DNA of 64,000 nt. Origin: Lichenostomus cassidix. Its lineage: Eukaryota > Chordata > Aves > Passeriformes > Meliphagidae. The stretch covers positions 31,235,566-31,299,565 of the forward strand of contig CM039182.1 of NCBI GenBank assembly GCA_008360975.2, read 5' to 3'. Below are positions 37,301 to 49,641 of the stretch, in pieces (within the stretch, counting starts at the first letter, position 1; each line of letters opens with the position of its first letter). Under the pieces are notes generated by a model. The model did no database searches, was not told the DNA's origin, and was given only the letters and a program-made list of their open reading frames with translations. Both the position numbers and the translations under genes were made by a program.

Positions 37301-40300
37301 GCAGCTGGAATACATGACAGATTAGAAATGCAGGTACAATGCTGAAGCAACTTTTTACACAGGAGCTGCAGTCCCACACTCCCAAGAGAAACTGCTTGAG
37401 CCCCAACACTACTTGGAAGCTGCAACTTTTCCTGAAACACAGTAAACCTGAAGGAGCTACTAAAGACTGAACATCAGTTCCGATTACAGAGCAGCATGAT
37501 AATTAAAGAGAGCTGGTGGCATGTTGGATAACAGAGGAAAAAACATTAGGAAATTATCAGTCTCTCTTTTCCGCACCTACACACACATTCAGCAGTTATA
37601 TAGTAAAGCGTAACTGTAAAAATCATATCTCACACAACTGAAAAATTACATTTATCATCCTCAGCAGTTTTCAGCTGGCTTTCAAATCAGTAACTGCAGC
37701 AGACTTGTCATACACAAAGAGTAGAAACACTATTATGTAAATGACACCATAAACCACCTGAAGGGACCAGCTGGTTTTCTGAAATGTTCTCAGTATAAGG
37801 CTGCCAAACTTGGTCATTTGTAACTTTGATCACATCCACATTAAAAATGCGTAGTTCTGCTCTGGTTTTAAACTTGACCAGGCTAGTCCTACTTGAGGTT
37901 ATTTTAGGGGTAAATGTCTGAGTGCTAAGGGTCCTCTAGGGCTTTCCCAGGTGGAGAAGTTTGCTGTAAGATTTTCCCAAAGTTCCAGCACAGCACCAGC
38001 ACGGACCCCAAGAAGTTCAAGTATGCTAAAGCTAAGTACTTGGATGTAAATGTCAGAGAACAAAACACTGCTCAAAAAGTCTTACCATGGCTTTATTTTC
38101 TTTTATATTTATGGCTCTCTTAAGCAGTGCACTTGAATTTTCCTCCTGTGTTTCTTCAATGTCTTCTTCAGACTCTGAAGCAGAGCCCTCTGGTTCGTCC
38201 GGCCGTTTGCAGCTTATCTCTTTTGAAAGAGGTGTGAGGGATTCACTGTCCTTAAGAGGTAAGTCAGATAAAGCCTGTTCAGGCATTTTTTTCTCAGATG
38301 ACTTTCCGTTGGGAAGCTGTAAAGCAGCATGAAGGCCAAAGCTTCTTGTCTTGGGGGAAAGTTTCTTCTTCACCTCTTCCTCCTCTTCCTTCTCATTACC
38401 CAATAAATTATCACATTCTTCATCACTCAAGTCTGACTCCACTCTCTAGACACAGGAAAAATCCCATGTTACATTATTGGCTCAGACACAAGAAAGGTCA
38501 TTTTTAAATCACTAGTTCTAGACAGCAGTCTCTCCACCCAAAGGCACCATCATAAATTCACCTAAACCAAGAAATTTTTAGAAGTTCACAGTATGCAATT
38601 TCTTTCTGTGCAGAGATCAACAAAACATGTACGAATTAGTATTGTCTGGGCTACAGACATGGCTGTCTGCAGAGGAACAATCTTGCTTAGCACAGCCTAC
38701 AAGCAGTGGAAGAAGTTCTCATTTCTAATATGTGATGCTACATTAAATGAAGCATTCTTTCTCTTTTAAGACAACACATTTGAATTCAGCACGAAGAACA
38801 TCACAGTGTATCAGAAAAATTCCTACTAGACCATGAGGTTTACTCAGAAAAGACAGAAAAAAAAAAGGAGTCAACATATACATTCATATGAAGGTGTGAC
38901 TGCCTTTACCAGAACTTCTTTCTTGTTCACATGCACCTCGTTTGAAGGGAAGCCTTCAAACACTTCTGCTTCAGAGTCAGTGTCCTCGGTGAAAATCCTC
39001 CGCAGCCCTTCAGTGAGGTATCTGGACCGAAGCCGGAGCCCCTGCAAAAATACCACTCAGTAGCTGTGAGAGACAGTCAGATATAGAGTATTTACACAGC
39101 CACAATAGACAGGTTTTGAAGGTCAAGACAGTGCCAACTAGATAGCATATTGTGAAAGCACTTTGCAGGCAAAGCCTGTCAAAAGAAACAAACAAGAAGA
39201 CAACCTTCAGAGTTTCAACATGAAGTCATTTTAACTTAGCATGATTTTTTTTCTTCAGTTTTAGGACGGGGCTTTTATAGAGCTATTTCTTGTGGGGGAA
39301 AATTTCTTATTCACCTCTTCTTCCTCTTCTTCATTACCACCCAATAAAAATAAACAATCAGTTTACTTGTGTGTAAATTATCATGTTTTATATATTTTCC
39401 TCTGGATGTAAAAAAACAGGCCTCGAATAGAAGAAAATACAAATGAGAGATGTGGTCTGCTCCTCGTGCAATTACACCATCACTGATCTGACCAATAACA
39501 ACACAAATGCACAGAGCTTTGAACAGCCTGACTAACATCCCTCCACTTTTAACTTCTCAACTCTGTTTTTTTGGTGCAGTTTATCCTTCACATGTGTTCT
39601 AGGGTAGACAGCTCCTCAATTTTGGCCTATAGACCAGGAAGTAAAATGATCTCATTAAAACACTCTCCATGGTATGCACATTACATCCCAATTAAACACG
39701 AGGCTTCTACTAAATAGAAATATATTTCCACAGTTCCAGTAAGAACTAGTAGTAGAATATCTTGTCAATTTGTTCCTGTTAATCTCATGAAAGAGTTACT
39801 CCTGGTAGGAATACAACCCATGCTCACATCACACCTGCCTCTTGAAAGTCAGCATATAAGTTTGTTTCCACAATTTTCCTCTGTTATTTTTTCCTCCCAC
39901 ACGAGAAACAAAAATGACCTTTAATACAATGCATTTGCTAAATATCTTTATTCTTCCTTTCAATGCCCTCCCTTCCCTGACTTTAATTACACACTTCTTT
40001 ATTTTAAGATAATATCTGGTGAAAAAAAGACACAATAGATGAGGGGAAAAACTTAAAGGGGAATGGGAGGGGGGAGCCACTGCATATGCTGTTTCTTTAC
40101 ATTTAAACATCTACAAAATTATTATGGGTAATTGTAATGAGTTTTCTCTGAGGAAAATTACTTTATTCTTTTGTTGATAGCTGCAGTGCAGCTGCTTGAG
40201 AAAGGAACAAACACAATAGGGAAGTTTCTTTAAAGTTAAATTGCATTTCTTGGAGGAAACTGAAGTTTTTTATGTATTCTGTTTTCATGAAATTCCACAA

Positions 40301-43300
40301 TGAAGGTTGAAGGGGGGAAATATGCTATTTGTTAGCTAAAGCAACTAAAAATAATAGACCTAGAGCTGTGCTGTTCATCTACGAAGAACAGTCTACACCA
40401 GGTAAAATATGCATCAGGGATACCTATTGGAGAAATTGTGGGAACTCAGGAGATGCACAGAGATTATGGGAAGCGGACTGCAGAAAGCCCTGAGGAAAAG
40501 CAAGCACACAGAGGTCACTATTTGTTTACCCATTTGCACCTCAGCATCCAAGGAACACCTGCTGCGCTAACAGCCCATTTGCCACCCCAGCAGGGCAGCT
40601 ACCTTGCCTCCTCTCACAAGAACTGCTGAATTTTTCTGAACTTCCCATCATTTTGCCCTTCACACCAAAACCTTTTCGTTTCCTGCACAAGTACCAATGG
40701 TCTTTTGCAACAATAGTGGTGCTTGGCATCATAAACATCAGGTGATGCTCATCCTGATGCAGGGCCTTGATGTGCAATGACTGCAGATTATGCTGCAGCT
40801 GGATGGAACTCAGGATATTTTTACTGTACCATGTAGTGGTAAGGGAGTTAAATTCAACACTGATTGAGATTTAAAATAATTCTCATCCCAAGGGAAACAC
40901 AGGAATGGTAAGGAAGGTTGTAGTGCCAGCTGTAAATCTGGAACAAGTCTCACTGGGATTCTCAGCAATGCATGTTAAACTAACAGTACCTAGCTCTTTC
41001 CCAGAATTTTGCATCAGAGGATTTTAAAACGCTTTGCAGAAGAGATCATTATCATAAACTATTTCACAAGTTGGGAAATCAAGGGAGAGAAAGTACAGTC
41101 AGATGTCTGCAGCCCCCAGGTAGGTAGAAGCAAAGCTCCCCCACAAGGCTTCCCCTCCACCACCACCACCACTTCTCCCCACTGACCCTTCTTGGTGCTC
41201 CCCACAAAGACACAAATGCAAGAGCAAGCTACCTCCTGGTTTTGTGAAGTGACCAGTAGTGCTGTCCCGCAACAAGATTAGAAATCAATCTAGAGCCCAG
41301 GACATTTCATTACATTTTAGACACTATCTTTCTCCATAGCACAGACTGTGGTTCTGCCCCCAGAAGGCTTCTGCACTCTCCTGGGGTCACTTGCCTATAA
41401 AGGCTCAGAAACAGTACATACTTGTACAAGCCTTGTTCTGCCTGTTCCCTTCGCTAATAGTAATCACCCTTCTTGTCATCAGCACCTCTTAACCAGGTGC
41501 TGACCTGACGGACAAGTGAAATAGAAGAAAATAAAAATTTCATTTTTCTTATTAGTGAATCAGAGGGACCTTTGCAACAGCACAAATGACAAAAGTATCT
41601 TATAACACATTAGCCCATGTCTATCAATTATGTAATTATAAGTGTCTAAAAGACTAAAAACTAACTTTTTTGACAGCCAAGACAGCATACCAGTTCTATT
41701 CTTTTCTTGTGAATTCAGCTGGTATTTCCAGCTACCAAATCAGAGAAGAAAAAATATCAAATCATTGTGCTGATCAAAGCTACTTCACCATCAAGGGAGC
41801 AAAGAACCAGCAAACCCAACTATCACAGCAGGAGCTGATGGTTTCTCTGGGTCCCCACTATTAAAACATGCTTTTAGTGCAGAAACAGCACTGAGAAATT
41901 TCTGGAAGAAATACCTTGAAGTCTTGCATACTCACAAATGCCTACCTTATACCATGTATTTGTCCTGTCTTATGTATCCAGCAACTTCTTTCCAGGATGG
42001 TAATTCTCTTTTTCCTTTTTGCTACACTTACCTATTTCACACAAACTCACCTTCCAATGAAACCCATTTTCTTTTCCATATTATGAAAGAGTTTTCAAAA
42101 GAAACCATTAAACCCTAAAAAGGATACCAAGTTTGTTTACATTTATTTTTAATATGAGGACTGCAAATCATGGGTTAAGGTGCGAGTTATAATTCACACA
42201 GTTTTGACACAGGCTCAGAGTACTACTGCATCCAAAGAGTATGATTGGACTACGCAATCTGCTCCTACCTCTTTTCCAGACTCCAGAGAATCAAAACTAG
42301 CATAGTTGTTCTCTGACAAGCTCTGTTTGGGAGCATCATCTTGGAATTCTGGAACATCTTCACTGTCACTGGGGGCATTGAAAATGTTGGTCACATCCTT
42401 GGGTATCTGTTTTTGATTCAAAACAAGACAGAAAATATGAGTCACACACACCAACTTTACACGAAAATTCAAACTGGCAACAGTACAACTTATTTTTATA
42501 TTCCTTCGCAAGTACAAATCTGTACCACAAAATATGCTATGTGTAAATTGTACCTTATTTAGCTAAACTCCAGGAAAATTCTGTATAGACTGTTTTAATC
42601 CCTTAATACAGACTCAGGATCTGGCATTACAGAGGGCATGCAGCACACAAGACGTTTAACTCCACAGGAAAGTACTTCTCAGACATAAAAACGTGTGTGC
42701 CTCATCTTTGCAACTATGTGCTCAGGGCACTTTTATCCATGGGGAAACCCCTCCTGCTCTTTTGGAGTAATGATGGCTCAGAGGTGAGGAACATAACTTT
42801 AAACACAACACAATGCTAAAGTACAAAGAAAACTTACCATCAGATTTGACAGTACCATTACGGATTTTAGCAGACACTTAGCTAACTACAAAAATAAAAC
42901 CAATGCAACTCATTCACCTTGGTCAGTACTGTCACAGAGTTTTTCCTGAGTTCTTTAGTAAGAAAGTGAAAACGTGTTAGCCAACACTTCTCCTTTGCCA
43001 GAGGCCCATGATGTAGCCCATCAAGAGAGGAAGAAGCACAGCCAAGGGCAGGCAGCAGCCTTCCTGAGGTGACCAAGGTCACCACTTCAGAGTCCAAGAA
43101 GTCCAGTCCCAGCCTAGGAGACTCATAACACCACATCCAGCCATTCCACTGGGCCACATACTTCACACCAAGCACTTCAGATAAGCCTCTGCATGTACCA
43201 GGACAGTAAGGAAGCCTTCTAACAGTTCCCACCTGGGCTGCTTTAGAATCTGGCGTGTGAAACGATAGGATGAACAGATCAAGCATTAAAAACCCAGGGA

Positions 43301-46300
43301 GAAGGCATTTTGCCAAGTTTCAGAACACATTTTTACAAACCCCAGTATCACCTGCAAAACCATTCTGCTAGTCATACAAATGTTCAGAGAGAAAACTGCA
43401 TTTTGAAAAATGCAGAAATTTTGCATTCCTCACCAGCATCTGGGCACTCATCTCCTACATCCCCTGGACCACATGTACACCTCACACACACCACTGTAAC
43501 TTGAAATGAGCCTCTCACTGTTTGCTAACAGCAGAGATTTCCCACTCCTCTCATTAACTCTTGAGAATGTGAGATCAATGACTGTCTGGTCAGAGGCCAA
43601 TTCCTCATCTGAAAATGCTATTATCCAGCCCTGAATATTCAACAGTACATCTCAGAGATGAAGTTCAGAACCAAGAGCAGACTGCCCTTTTCCACTGTCA
43701 TAGAAAACCAAGGTTGTTCATACAGGGCCCCATATAGTTTGTTTTGTTTTGTTTTTAGCTCACTTGTGACAAGGCAAGTGACCCAAAGGAGGCTCATTCT
43801 CCAAAAGTAATGCTGCTTAAAAAGTTCTACTTCCTTGACCAAAGCATCACGCTCTGAAGTAAGTTACAGTAAAGGGTGAACATGGGCTTAATTTTATTCT
43901 TGTTCTGCTTTTATAAAGCTGATGTAGGCTGATGCAAAACCAATTTACTGTTGCTCGAGCAAGAGTAAAATTCACCTCTGAAAAACTGACCCTCTCAGGT
44001 CTATAATGCAATGACCCAACACATGGCTGCTAAAGCCATGCTGTCCTTATCTGAACCCCTTTGGATAGTCCTTCACTCCCATCTCCTACTGAGTACATCC
44101 AGAATCCCCTTCCATTGCTGTGACAATTCATCAAGTACAGAGCAGTGTTAAAAATGAATGCATTATGCATTTTAATGGAAAAATATACAAGGAGCTGAGA
44201 GCCTCACTGGTATGAATAAATTGCTTCCAGGAGCCACTGCATTAGTTCTTGTACTAATGTACACTTTAGCCACTGCTGTGACTACTGTATGCCTGATTCC
44301 TTCTTCTTCATCTATTACTTCTGCATCTGCACCAGAGGAGCCATTATGGGGCTGTAATTATGGATTTTGAACAAAAACAAAAAATTCTTTCCTAGCAGAA
44401 GACTTTTTAAAATATTTTTGCATTTCTAAATTCTAAGGCACTGGTACTGATTTAAGTAACTTACAGAAGAACTTCAAGAATTTTTAGTTGGTGACTTGCT
44501 CGCCCCATAGCTTGACTACTAAGAATCTCAGTTTGGTCACTGCTGGGTCCCTGTGTTACCAGAAGGGCTTACATTAATAACAGAGAACACCTAACACGTT
44601 CAAGGTGGGCACACTCCAAAAGTTTAGAAAGAGAAGTCTCATGATGAATCTTGATTAGCAACACTATTTCTACACCTGAAATCATAAGCCAAGTTTATTC
44701 CCAGGAAAAGTCCACTGATGTCAAATATAAGCTTGCAGCAAACATCCCCATCATGATGTGTGCATTTGCTGTCATTTATCGTGCAGTCCTGGAAGCCACA
44801 GACAGTTCCATCTTCAACTTTCAATTAAAATACATTCTGAAACTAATTTACAATCAGCATGAGAGCCTAGAATTTCAAGTGCTGTCAACAAATTAACATA
44901 TTCCAAGTAAGAAAATACATATTTGCCTAAATAATGTCAAATGTTAATCCATTCAAAACACATGTAAGACACAGGCACTGGAGGAAAGGATCTTTTTGCC
45001 ACTAAACCCCTAAAAATATCATGAAGGCAGAGGTGATGAACATTCCAAGCTTGCTCAGGGAAAATATTTCAACATGAATAGACCACAGGTTCAGATACAA
45101 TGGACTGCTGAAATGCTGCAGATGTGAGAAATACTGTCTTTTTAAAGATGCCTGTTACAAAGGCCAAATACCAAAAGTCTAGTAAAAGCCGGAAATAATT
45201 CACAGCTGCTGAAAAAGTCAGTCTTATTTCGGGTAGGAAAGTTTATTTTATCTATTGAACTCATTTATTTTTGCATATAAAACACACTTAGTTACCCACA
45301 AGGTACCTTTCAAAAGCATCAGCAAACCTTCCCTGCTACAGATGGTGCAAAATCCAACAACTGCCAGAACAACAAACCCTGTGTTTCTGCAGAAGAAGCC
45401 CAAAGATCAAGACATCCATGTCTCTCAGGTTTTCCTTCTCTAAATTTGACAAACTACCACCAGTACGCCCAGAAGTATACTCAGATATGTTGGGCTGCAT
45501 GAAGTTCCCATTCCCACAGAACCAGGGGCAGGCAGCTCACATGTGCCTGTGGAGGTTGGCAGGTCTGTCACCAAGGGCCAAAGGTGACAGAGGGCAGTAA
45601 GATTGTCAAAAATGTTTCAGTCACATGAGCTATTAGAAAAATAAGGCACCCGAGGTCCCCAGCAGTCACAAGAACATTTTTCCAAGCACTATCCCCATGA
45701 ATTCCATCTTGTTAGGCAAGGAAAAAAAAAAAACCAACATGAGATGAGCTGGTTTACTGTCCACATCAACAGGGAGAATCCTCATGTTTCAACTGAAAAA
45801 CTTTCCTGATACCAAAGCCAGAAGACATGCAACTTGCCCCATAGGCTGAGAGAGCACTTGCCTGCATGCACACCCGTGGATTTCCTGAGAAGCATGTTAT
45901 TTCTACGCCACTGACTACCATATTTAATTTTTTAAGAGTTATTTGCACATTTCACTTTCCCTGCCAATTGTCACACTAGACATTCTTCTCTTACAGTAAT
46001 ATATCAGGAGAATCTACAGCATGAGAAAACAGGGCTGGCTGTAATTCTCTATTTCTGCTCCTACCATGGAAAAAAAAAATCAATTGGGCTGTGATCCCTT
46101 CATTCAAGTTAGCACAATGTATGGGCATTCCTACCCAAAACAGAGGACAGACAATTTCAGTCACATTCAAACTCAGTCAAACTAAAATAAAGTTTAATCC
46201 CAAGCAGATACTCACACAAACCAAACCTGTGAAAAGTCCCACCTTCACCACATGCAGGAAAGCCTCTTGACTTGTCCCAAGTTCAGTACACAAGCCTAAG

Positions 46301-49257
46301 GCTCACCACCAAGGGTTACAGGCACTGCATTTGTCTCACACCTCAAAGGAAAAACCGAACAGGAAAACACTCCAAGGTTGACAATTGTGGGCAGCTCTAC
46401 AATAGAGGGCCTCAGCCAGAATGTCAACAGGTGCCAAACCAATAAACCAAAACTGTTTAGAAGTCAAGATCCTGGTTTTTCCACTGGAGTCATAAAGGAT
46501 TTTCCACTGGAGTCATAAACAGCCCTCTAAAAGCCTAATTTTAAGTATCACACAAAAGTGTGAAAGACACGGAAGGCATAGAGATGCCAAGTCTCATATT
46601 GCAGTGCAAAACAGGACTATCAACCACACAGCCAACCTGAGACTCGTGAGCATCAACAAAATCAATGAAGGCAAGGGAGATCCCAGATAATCTCCAGAAT
46701 TCCTCAAGAGCATTAGAGCACAAAAACCTGAAATCCCCTGCAGTGAAGTGTTTTCCTATCATAAGTGGCAGGAGGTTGAAAGGCAACTGAGTGTTCTGAA
46801 AAAAGAAGGAACAACTGATAGGATGAGCAGTCATCACCCAATTCTATGATCTTTGCAGGAATAATTTGATTCTGCTGAAGGTGAAGATAGATTATGCCTG
46901 AGCCTACTGTTGAGCCTGAGTTGTTGTTGTCCCAGCAACAACTTATGGGACTTTCAGGGTGCCCCCTCAAAAAGTTTTGGCAATTTTCACACCAATTAAC
47001 CTATTGCTAAATGCAAGTAACTCCATGAAATTTTGGTAAATTCTGCTACTTTCAGAAAAGTGGAACAGAGCTTCTATATTGCCTTATTTAGACAGATAAT
47101 AAGCTAATTCCCATAAAGCTATTTTATCCTAAAATAAGGAATGCCCAAGTATCATAATCACCTGGCGAGTCATTTAAAATGTCACCTTCCATAGGCAATA
47201 CCTTCCTGGAAACTATTTCCTACTCTTCAAAAATGCTGGTAATACTGTGAATATCAGCATGCTAGCATATGAACATAATCCAAACACTCTGTCAACTGCT
47301 ACAATTTCTTCCTCTGTACCATCTAATCTCTCACCAATCCGAACAGTTGTAACAGCTATTTCTGAATTAATTCTGCATAATTCAAGAGCATCCTTTTCAT
47401 CTATGGTGATGTCCAATTACTGTCCAAGCCGCAGCTTCCTTTCCAAGGAAAACATTTTTGTACAATACCACAGGCATGCGATGCATCCCTGCTTTGTGCC
47501 TGGACTGCTCGAGTCTAGGACTAGAGACCAGGCCTCTGGGTGCAACCACTTTGTCACAGCCAGCACCCCTTTAACAAGCTCTGTGCACTCAAACTGCTGT
47601 GCCAGGACCTGGTAAATCAGAGCCTGGGACAGGAAATGGAACTGTAGGTCTTGCAATTCAAAACAATTTTGTACCACTGACTTCTTTGGCAATTGCTTTC
47701 AAATGGAGGCACACACTCACAAGCCAATTTGCCTGTCAGCACATAATCCATGACTTCAGAGGCAAACAAACCTTTGCCACCACATCCTTCTGGCCCAGCA
47801 AGGACTGAACTCGCTGCGTATCACAAACACAAGGCAGAGCCAGCAGAAGGCTGTGCTCAGAGAATAACGAACTCCCATGAGAAACAAGAAGGCACCAAGA
47901 ACAGTCCATACCCTTCTCCCCTTTGCTGAGCCTTAAAAAAACATGATGTGCAGCATTTTAAGCTGTGCACCAGAAACGGAACTAGCGGATGGTAAGTCTT
48001 GTGACACAGCACCAGAACTGAGAGGTGCCATTTTCATCTATTGTCATGTATTTTCCCAAAATGTTTTACAGTGCCCTTATCTTCACACTGCCAATGGAGG
48101 GCCTGAGGTCATACAGAGGTGAAAGGTTTACAAAGTCTCTGAGAGAACAGAGGTCCTAACAAATATTCCAGTGTCTCTGTAACACTCCAGTTCCACAAAA
48201 ACCCATGTAAAATCCTAACTTTCCATCAGCAAGAGCTGACTTGAGATGCTGAATTTCTCCTCCTTCCCACCACCTGAGAAGCTCACCATGACTTAAAGAG
48301 AGTCAATTTAGACTATACATAAGGAGAACGGTAAAACACTGGAACAGGTTGTCTAGAGACCTGGCAGATGCCTCATCCATGGAAACATTCAACGTCGAGC
48401 TGGATAGAGCTCTGAGCACCCTGATCTAATTTAAAGACGGCACTGTCATTCAGGGGGGGTTGACTAGATGGGGTCCCCTCCAATGCAAAGTATTCTGTGA
48501 TTTTATAGCCATACCACCTCCTAAGATGTGAAGCACACCATCAGCCCGATGCATCCAAGCATGCGCCGCCAGGCTCGGACCAGAGCACAGCCAATGGAAG
48601 CCTCTCAGGCAACTCAAATATCTGCCTGCGGTGCCATCGCGGCGTTTCAACAACAACAACAAAACAAAACCAAAACAAACAAAAAAAAAAAAAAGAAAGA
48701 AAGAAAACCAAAAGCCGGACAGAATTAAAAACGAAAGAAGTATATATTTCTAAAGTCGTATTCCCAGGCTCACAACCAACTGATTAACAAAGCTCCTCCC
48801 CATCAGCTTTTCCTAGAGGCACTGCAGGTCCCGGCACCGCTGCAGCTGCCCCACGCCGCTGCTGTGCGCCTCGGGGCCATCCCGAGGGAGGCTTCCTAGC
48901 CTTTCCCAGCCTTTTACGAGCGCGGGGCCGCCGCCACGTGGATGGCGCCCGGCGGGACCGCGGGCCGCCCGCTGCCCGTCACGGCGCGCTGCAGGCGGGG
49001 GCGGTGCGGGCACACCCGAGGAGCCACCCCGCCGCTTGGGCTGACCCGCCGGCGCCGGCGGGCAGCTCTCCCGACCCCTCACCCCGCGAGCAGCGGACAA
49101 AGGCCGCCGCTGCCCCGGGCGAGCGGAGAGCTCCGGGCCGGCTCCCTGCCCACGCCGCCCAGCCCCGCGCCTCGCTCCGCCAGCCCGCGGGCCGCCTCAC
49201 CTTGCCGCGGCTCCCTGCCGCCGCCGCCCCCCGCCGCCGCCGGCCGCGCCGCGCCAT
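31294..49257 (-). CDS. CDCA7L: CDCA7L, cell division cycle associated 7-like (ten coding exons)
   Basis: CDCA7L (JPO2/R1/RAM2) is a nuclear protein known to bind MYC and the chromatin reader LEDGF/PSIP1; its family has a C-terminal zinc finger of four CXXC pairs. The ten exons join in frame to about 464 residues, close to the human length of about 454. Visible parts: a basic N-terminus (1-19), [17 protein letters not shown] (20-36), a LEDGF-binding-type motif EAEVFEGF (89-96), an acidic and Ser-rich middle (110-229), ENKAM plus [10 protein letters not shown], the conserved [20 protein letters not shown] near 275-290, [17 protein letters not shown], and the finger with CHQC (363-366), CGPC (390-393), CPPC (413-416) and CSSC (422-425). 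It ends [10 protein letters not shown]. All donors are GT and all acceptors AG. Distinguished from CDCA7 by the C-terminus and by the neighbour DNAH11. Confidence 0.95.
31681..31817 (-). CDS. CDCA7L: CDCA7L coding exon 9 (second half of zinc finger)
   Basis: Encodes [20 protein letters not shown] then [20 protein letters not shown] and KEYLE. It holds the third and fourth CXXC pairs. Acceptor ccctgcag and donor AAAG|gtgaga are good. The residue before WMCPPC is Ala, where relatives have Glu, Asp or Asn. Confidence 0.95.
32489..32638 (-). CDS. CDCA7L: CDCA7L coding exon 8 (first half of zinc finger)
   Basis: Encodes [40 protein letters not shown] and [10 protein letters not shown]. It holds the first two CXXC pairs. 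The Arg after CHQC, the Gly of RGQF and the Arg of CLRNR, places altered in the paralogue CDCA7 in ICF syndrome as I recall, are kept. Donor CCA|gtatgt; acceptor cctttag. Confidence 0.95.
33437..33568 (-). CDS. CDCA7L: CDCA7L coding exon 7
   Basis: Encodes [40 protein letters not shown] and [15 protein letters not shown] and DKVYDKVL are family signatures; PKRRRP is a likely nuclear localisation signal. Acceptor tttagcag, donor CTA|gtaagt. Confidence 0.93.
34992..35174 (-). CDS. CDCA7L: CDCA7L coding exon 6
   Basis: Encodes [40 protein letters not shown] and [20 protein letters not shown] plus V. The [18 protein letters not shown] block is nearly unchanged from mammals. Acceptor ttctag is clear. 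The donor GTG|gtattt is the weakest site in the gene and was chosen because it keeps phase and ends where the next exon starts. Confidence 0.88.
36299..36373 (-). CDS. CDCA7L: CDCA7L coding exon 5
   Basis: Encodes [20 protein letters not shown] and ASTPA, the conserved continuation of KAM in exon 4. Acceptor ttattccag, donor GCG|gtaagt. Confidence 0.93.
36745..36905 (-). mobile_element. Possible LTR fragment in a CDCA7L intron
   Basis: On the minus strand a signal aataaaagctcactgggatc near 36755-36773 is followed by a short end (ttctggca), resembling the R-U5 part of an avian LTR. No boundaries or duplications are clear. It may be something else. Confidence 0.3.
38086..38445 (-). CDS. CDCA7L: CDCA7L coding exon 4 (acidic region)
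   Basis: The largest exon, 120 codons. It begins [16 protein letters not shown], holds acidic runs ([27 protein letters not shown]) and ends [17 protein letters not shown], as in relatives ([15 protein letters not shown]). Acceptor gtgtctag, donor ATG|gtaaga. The middle is poorly conserved and probably disordered. Confidence 0.93.
38910..39041 (-). CDS. CDCA7L: CDCA7L coding exon 3
   Basis: Encodes [40 protein letters not shown] and KEVL. RYLTE.LRRIF.EDTDSE is a family block. EAEVFEGF fits the E-x-E-x-F-x-G-F motif that binds the LEDGF integrase-binding domain. Acceptor tttttgcag, donor CTG|gtaaag. Confidence 0.94.
42269..42406 (-). CDS. CDCA7L: CDCA7L coding exon 2
   Basis: Encodes [40 protein letters not shown] and LESGKE. 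It matches the human N-terminal IPKEVADIFNAPSDDEE ... SFDSLESGK. The human FVGF of this exon is missing. Acceptor aaaacag, donor GAG|gtagga. Confidence 0.94.
46475..46519 (+). repeat. Tandem 23-24 base duplication
   Basis: The unit ttttccactggagtcataaa occurs twice in a row with three or four bases between copies. It lies in the long first intron of CDCA7L and looks like a recent local duplication. Confidence 0.85.
48290..48506 (+). mobile_element. CR1 LINE 3' fragment
   Basis: Bases such as acactggaacaggttgtcta, catccatggaaacattcaac and the end ttgactagatgg...ttctgtgatttta follow the well-known CR1 3' end in sense direction. It is 5'-truncated, about 215 bases, in intron 1 of CDCA7L next to its promoter island. 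Confidence 0.85.
48646..48712 (+). repeat. A-rich simple repeat
   Basis: Repeated caa units pass into a long A-run and gaaa units. No other content seen. Confidence 0.85.
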
Positions 49258-49500
49258 GGCCGCCCGCGCTGCCGCGGGAGGAGGAGGAGGAGGAGGAGGA
49301 GGCGGGGTGGAGCCGCCCGGCAGTGGCGGGAAAGAGAGTGGAAGAGAGTGGGGGGACGGGGCATCCCGTGTGGCCCGCTCGGGGATGGGCCGCTACTGTC
49401 CGGATGCTGCTGCGGAGCGCTGGGTACCCAGCATCGTCCGTGATTTCCTGCGACTCCTCGCGGAACGGCAGCTGTTCGTCTGACAGGGGAAGGCTTTGCT
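48820..49500 (-). promoter_or_regulatory. CDCA7L: CpG island and promoter region of CDCA7L
   Basis: A sharply GC- and CpG-rich stretch stands out from AT-rich surroundings and covers the ATG exon. Upstream of the ATG on the minus strand is an E2F-type site (ggcgggaaa on the plus strand, 49325-49333), fitting the cell-cycle regulation known for this gene family. A GGA-repeat lies at 49280-49305. No TATA box is evident. Confidence 0.8.
49201..49257 (-). CDS. CDCA7L: CDCA7L coding exon 1 (predicted)
   Basis: An ATG in a strong Kozak setting (ggcggccATGGcg) opens [19 protein letters not shown] and runs into donor AAG|gtgagg in phase 0, joining in frame to IPKDV of exon 2. The human protein starts MELATRYQ before IPKEV, so this N-terminus is not conserved and is supported only by position in the CpG island, Kozak context and phase. 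A competing first exon is discussed at 63252. Confidence 0.62.
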
Positions 49501-49641
49501 TTAGGGGAATAGACTTGCATACTCCAAATAATTTATGTTTATTTACGCAATGCAAGTGAGAAGTGTAAGCCTCTTGAAAACCTTTGGAAAAAAGAAGGGG
49601 GTCTTGCAGTTGATGTCACTTTCGAATCGTAAAAGCGTTAA

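Noticed and set aside
42882..43316. Minus-strand open frame of 144 codons inside CDCA7L intron 1
   Set aside because: No resemblance to a known family, no splice or promoter signals, and composition like the surrounding intron.
48938..49559. Long open frames (up to 205 codons) on both strands across the CpG island
   Set aside because: GC-rich DNA has few stop codons; the predicted proteins are low-complexity Pro, Ala, Arg and Gly. Only the short minus-strand exon with ATG and donor is kept.
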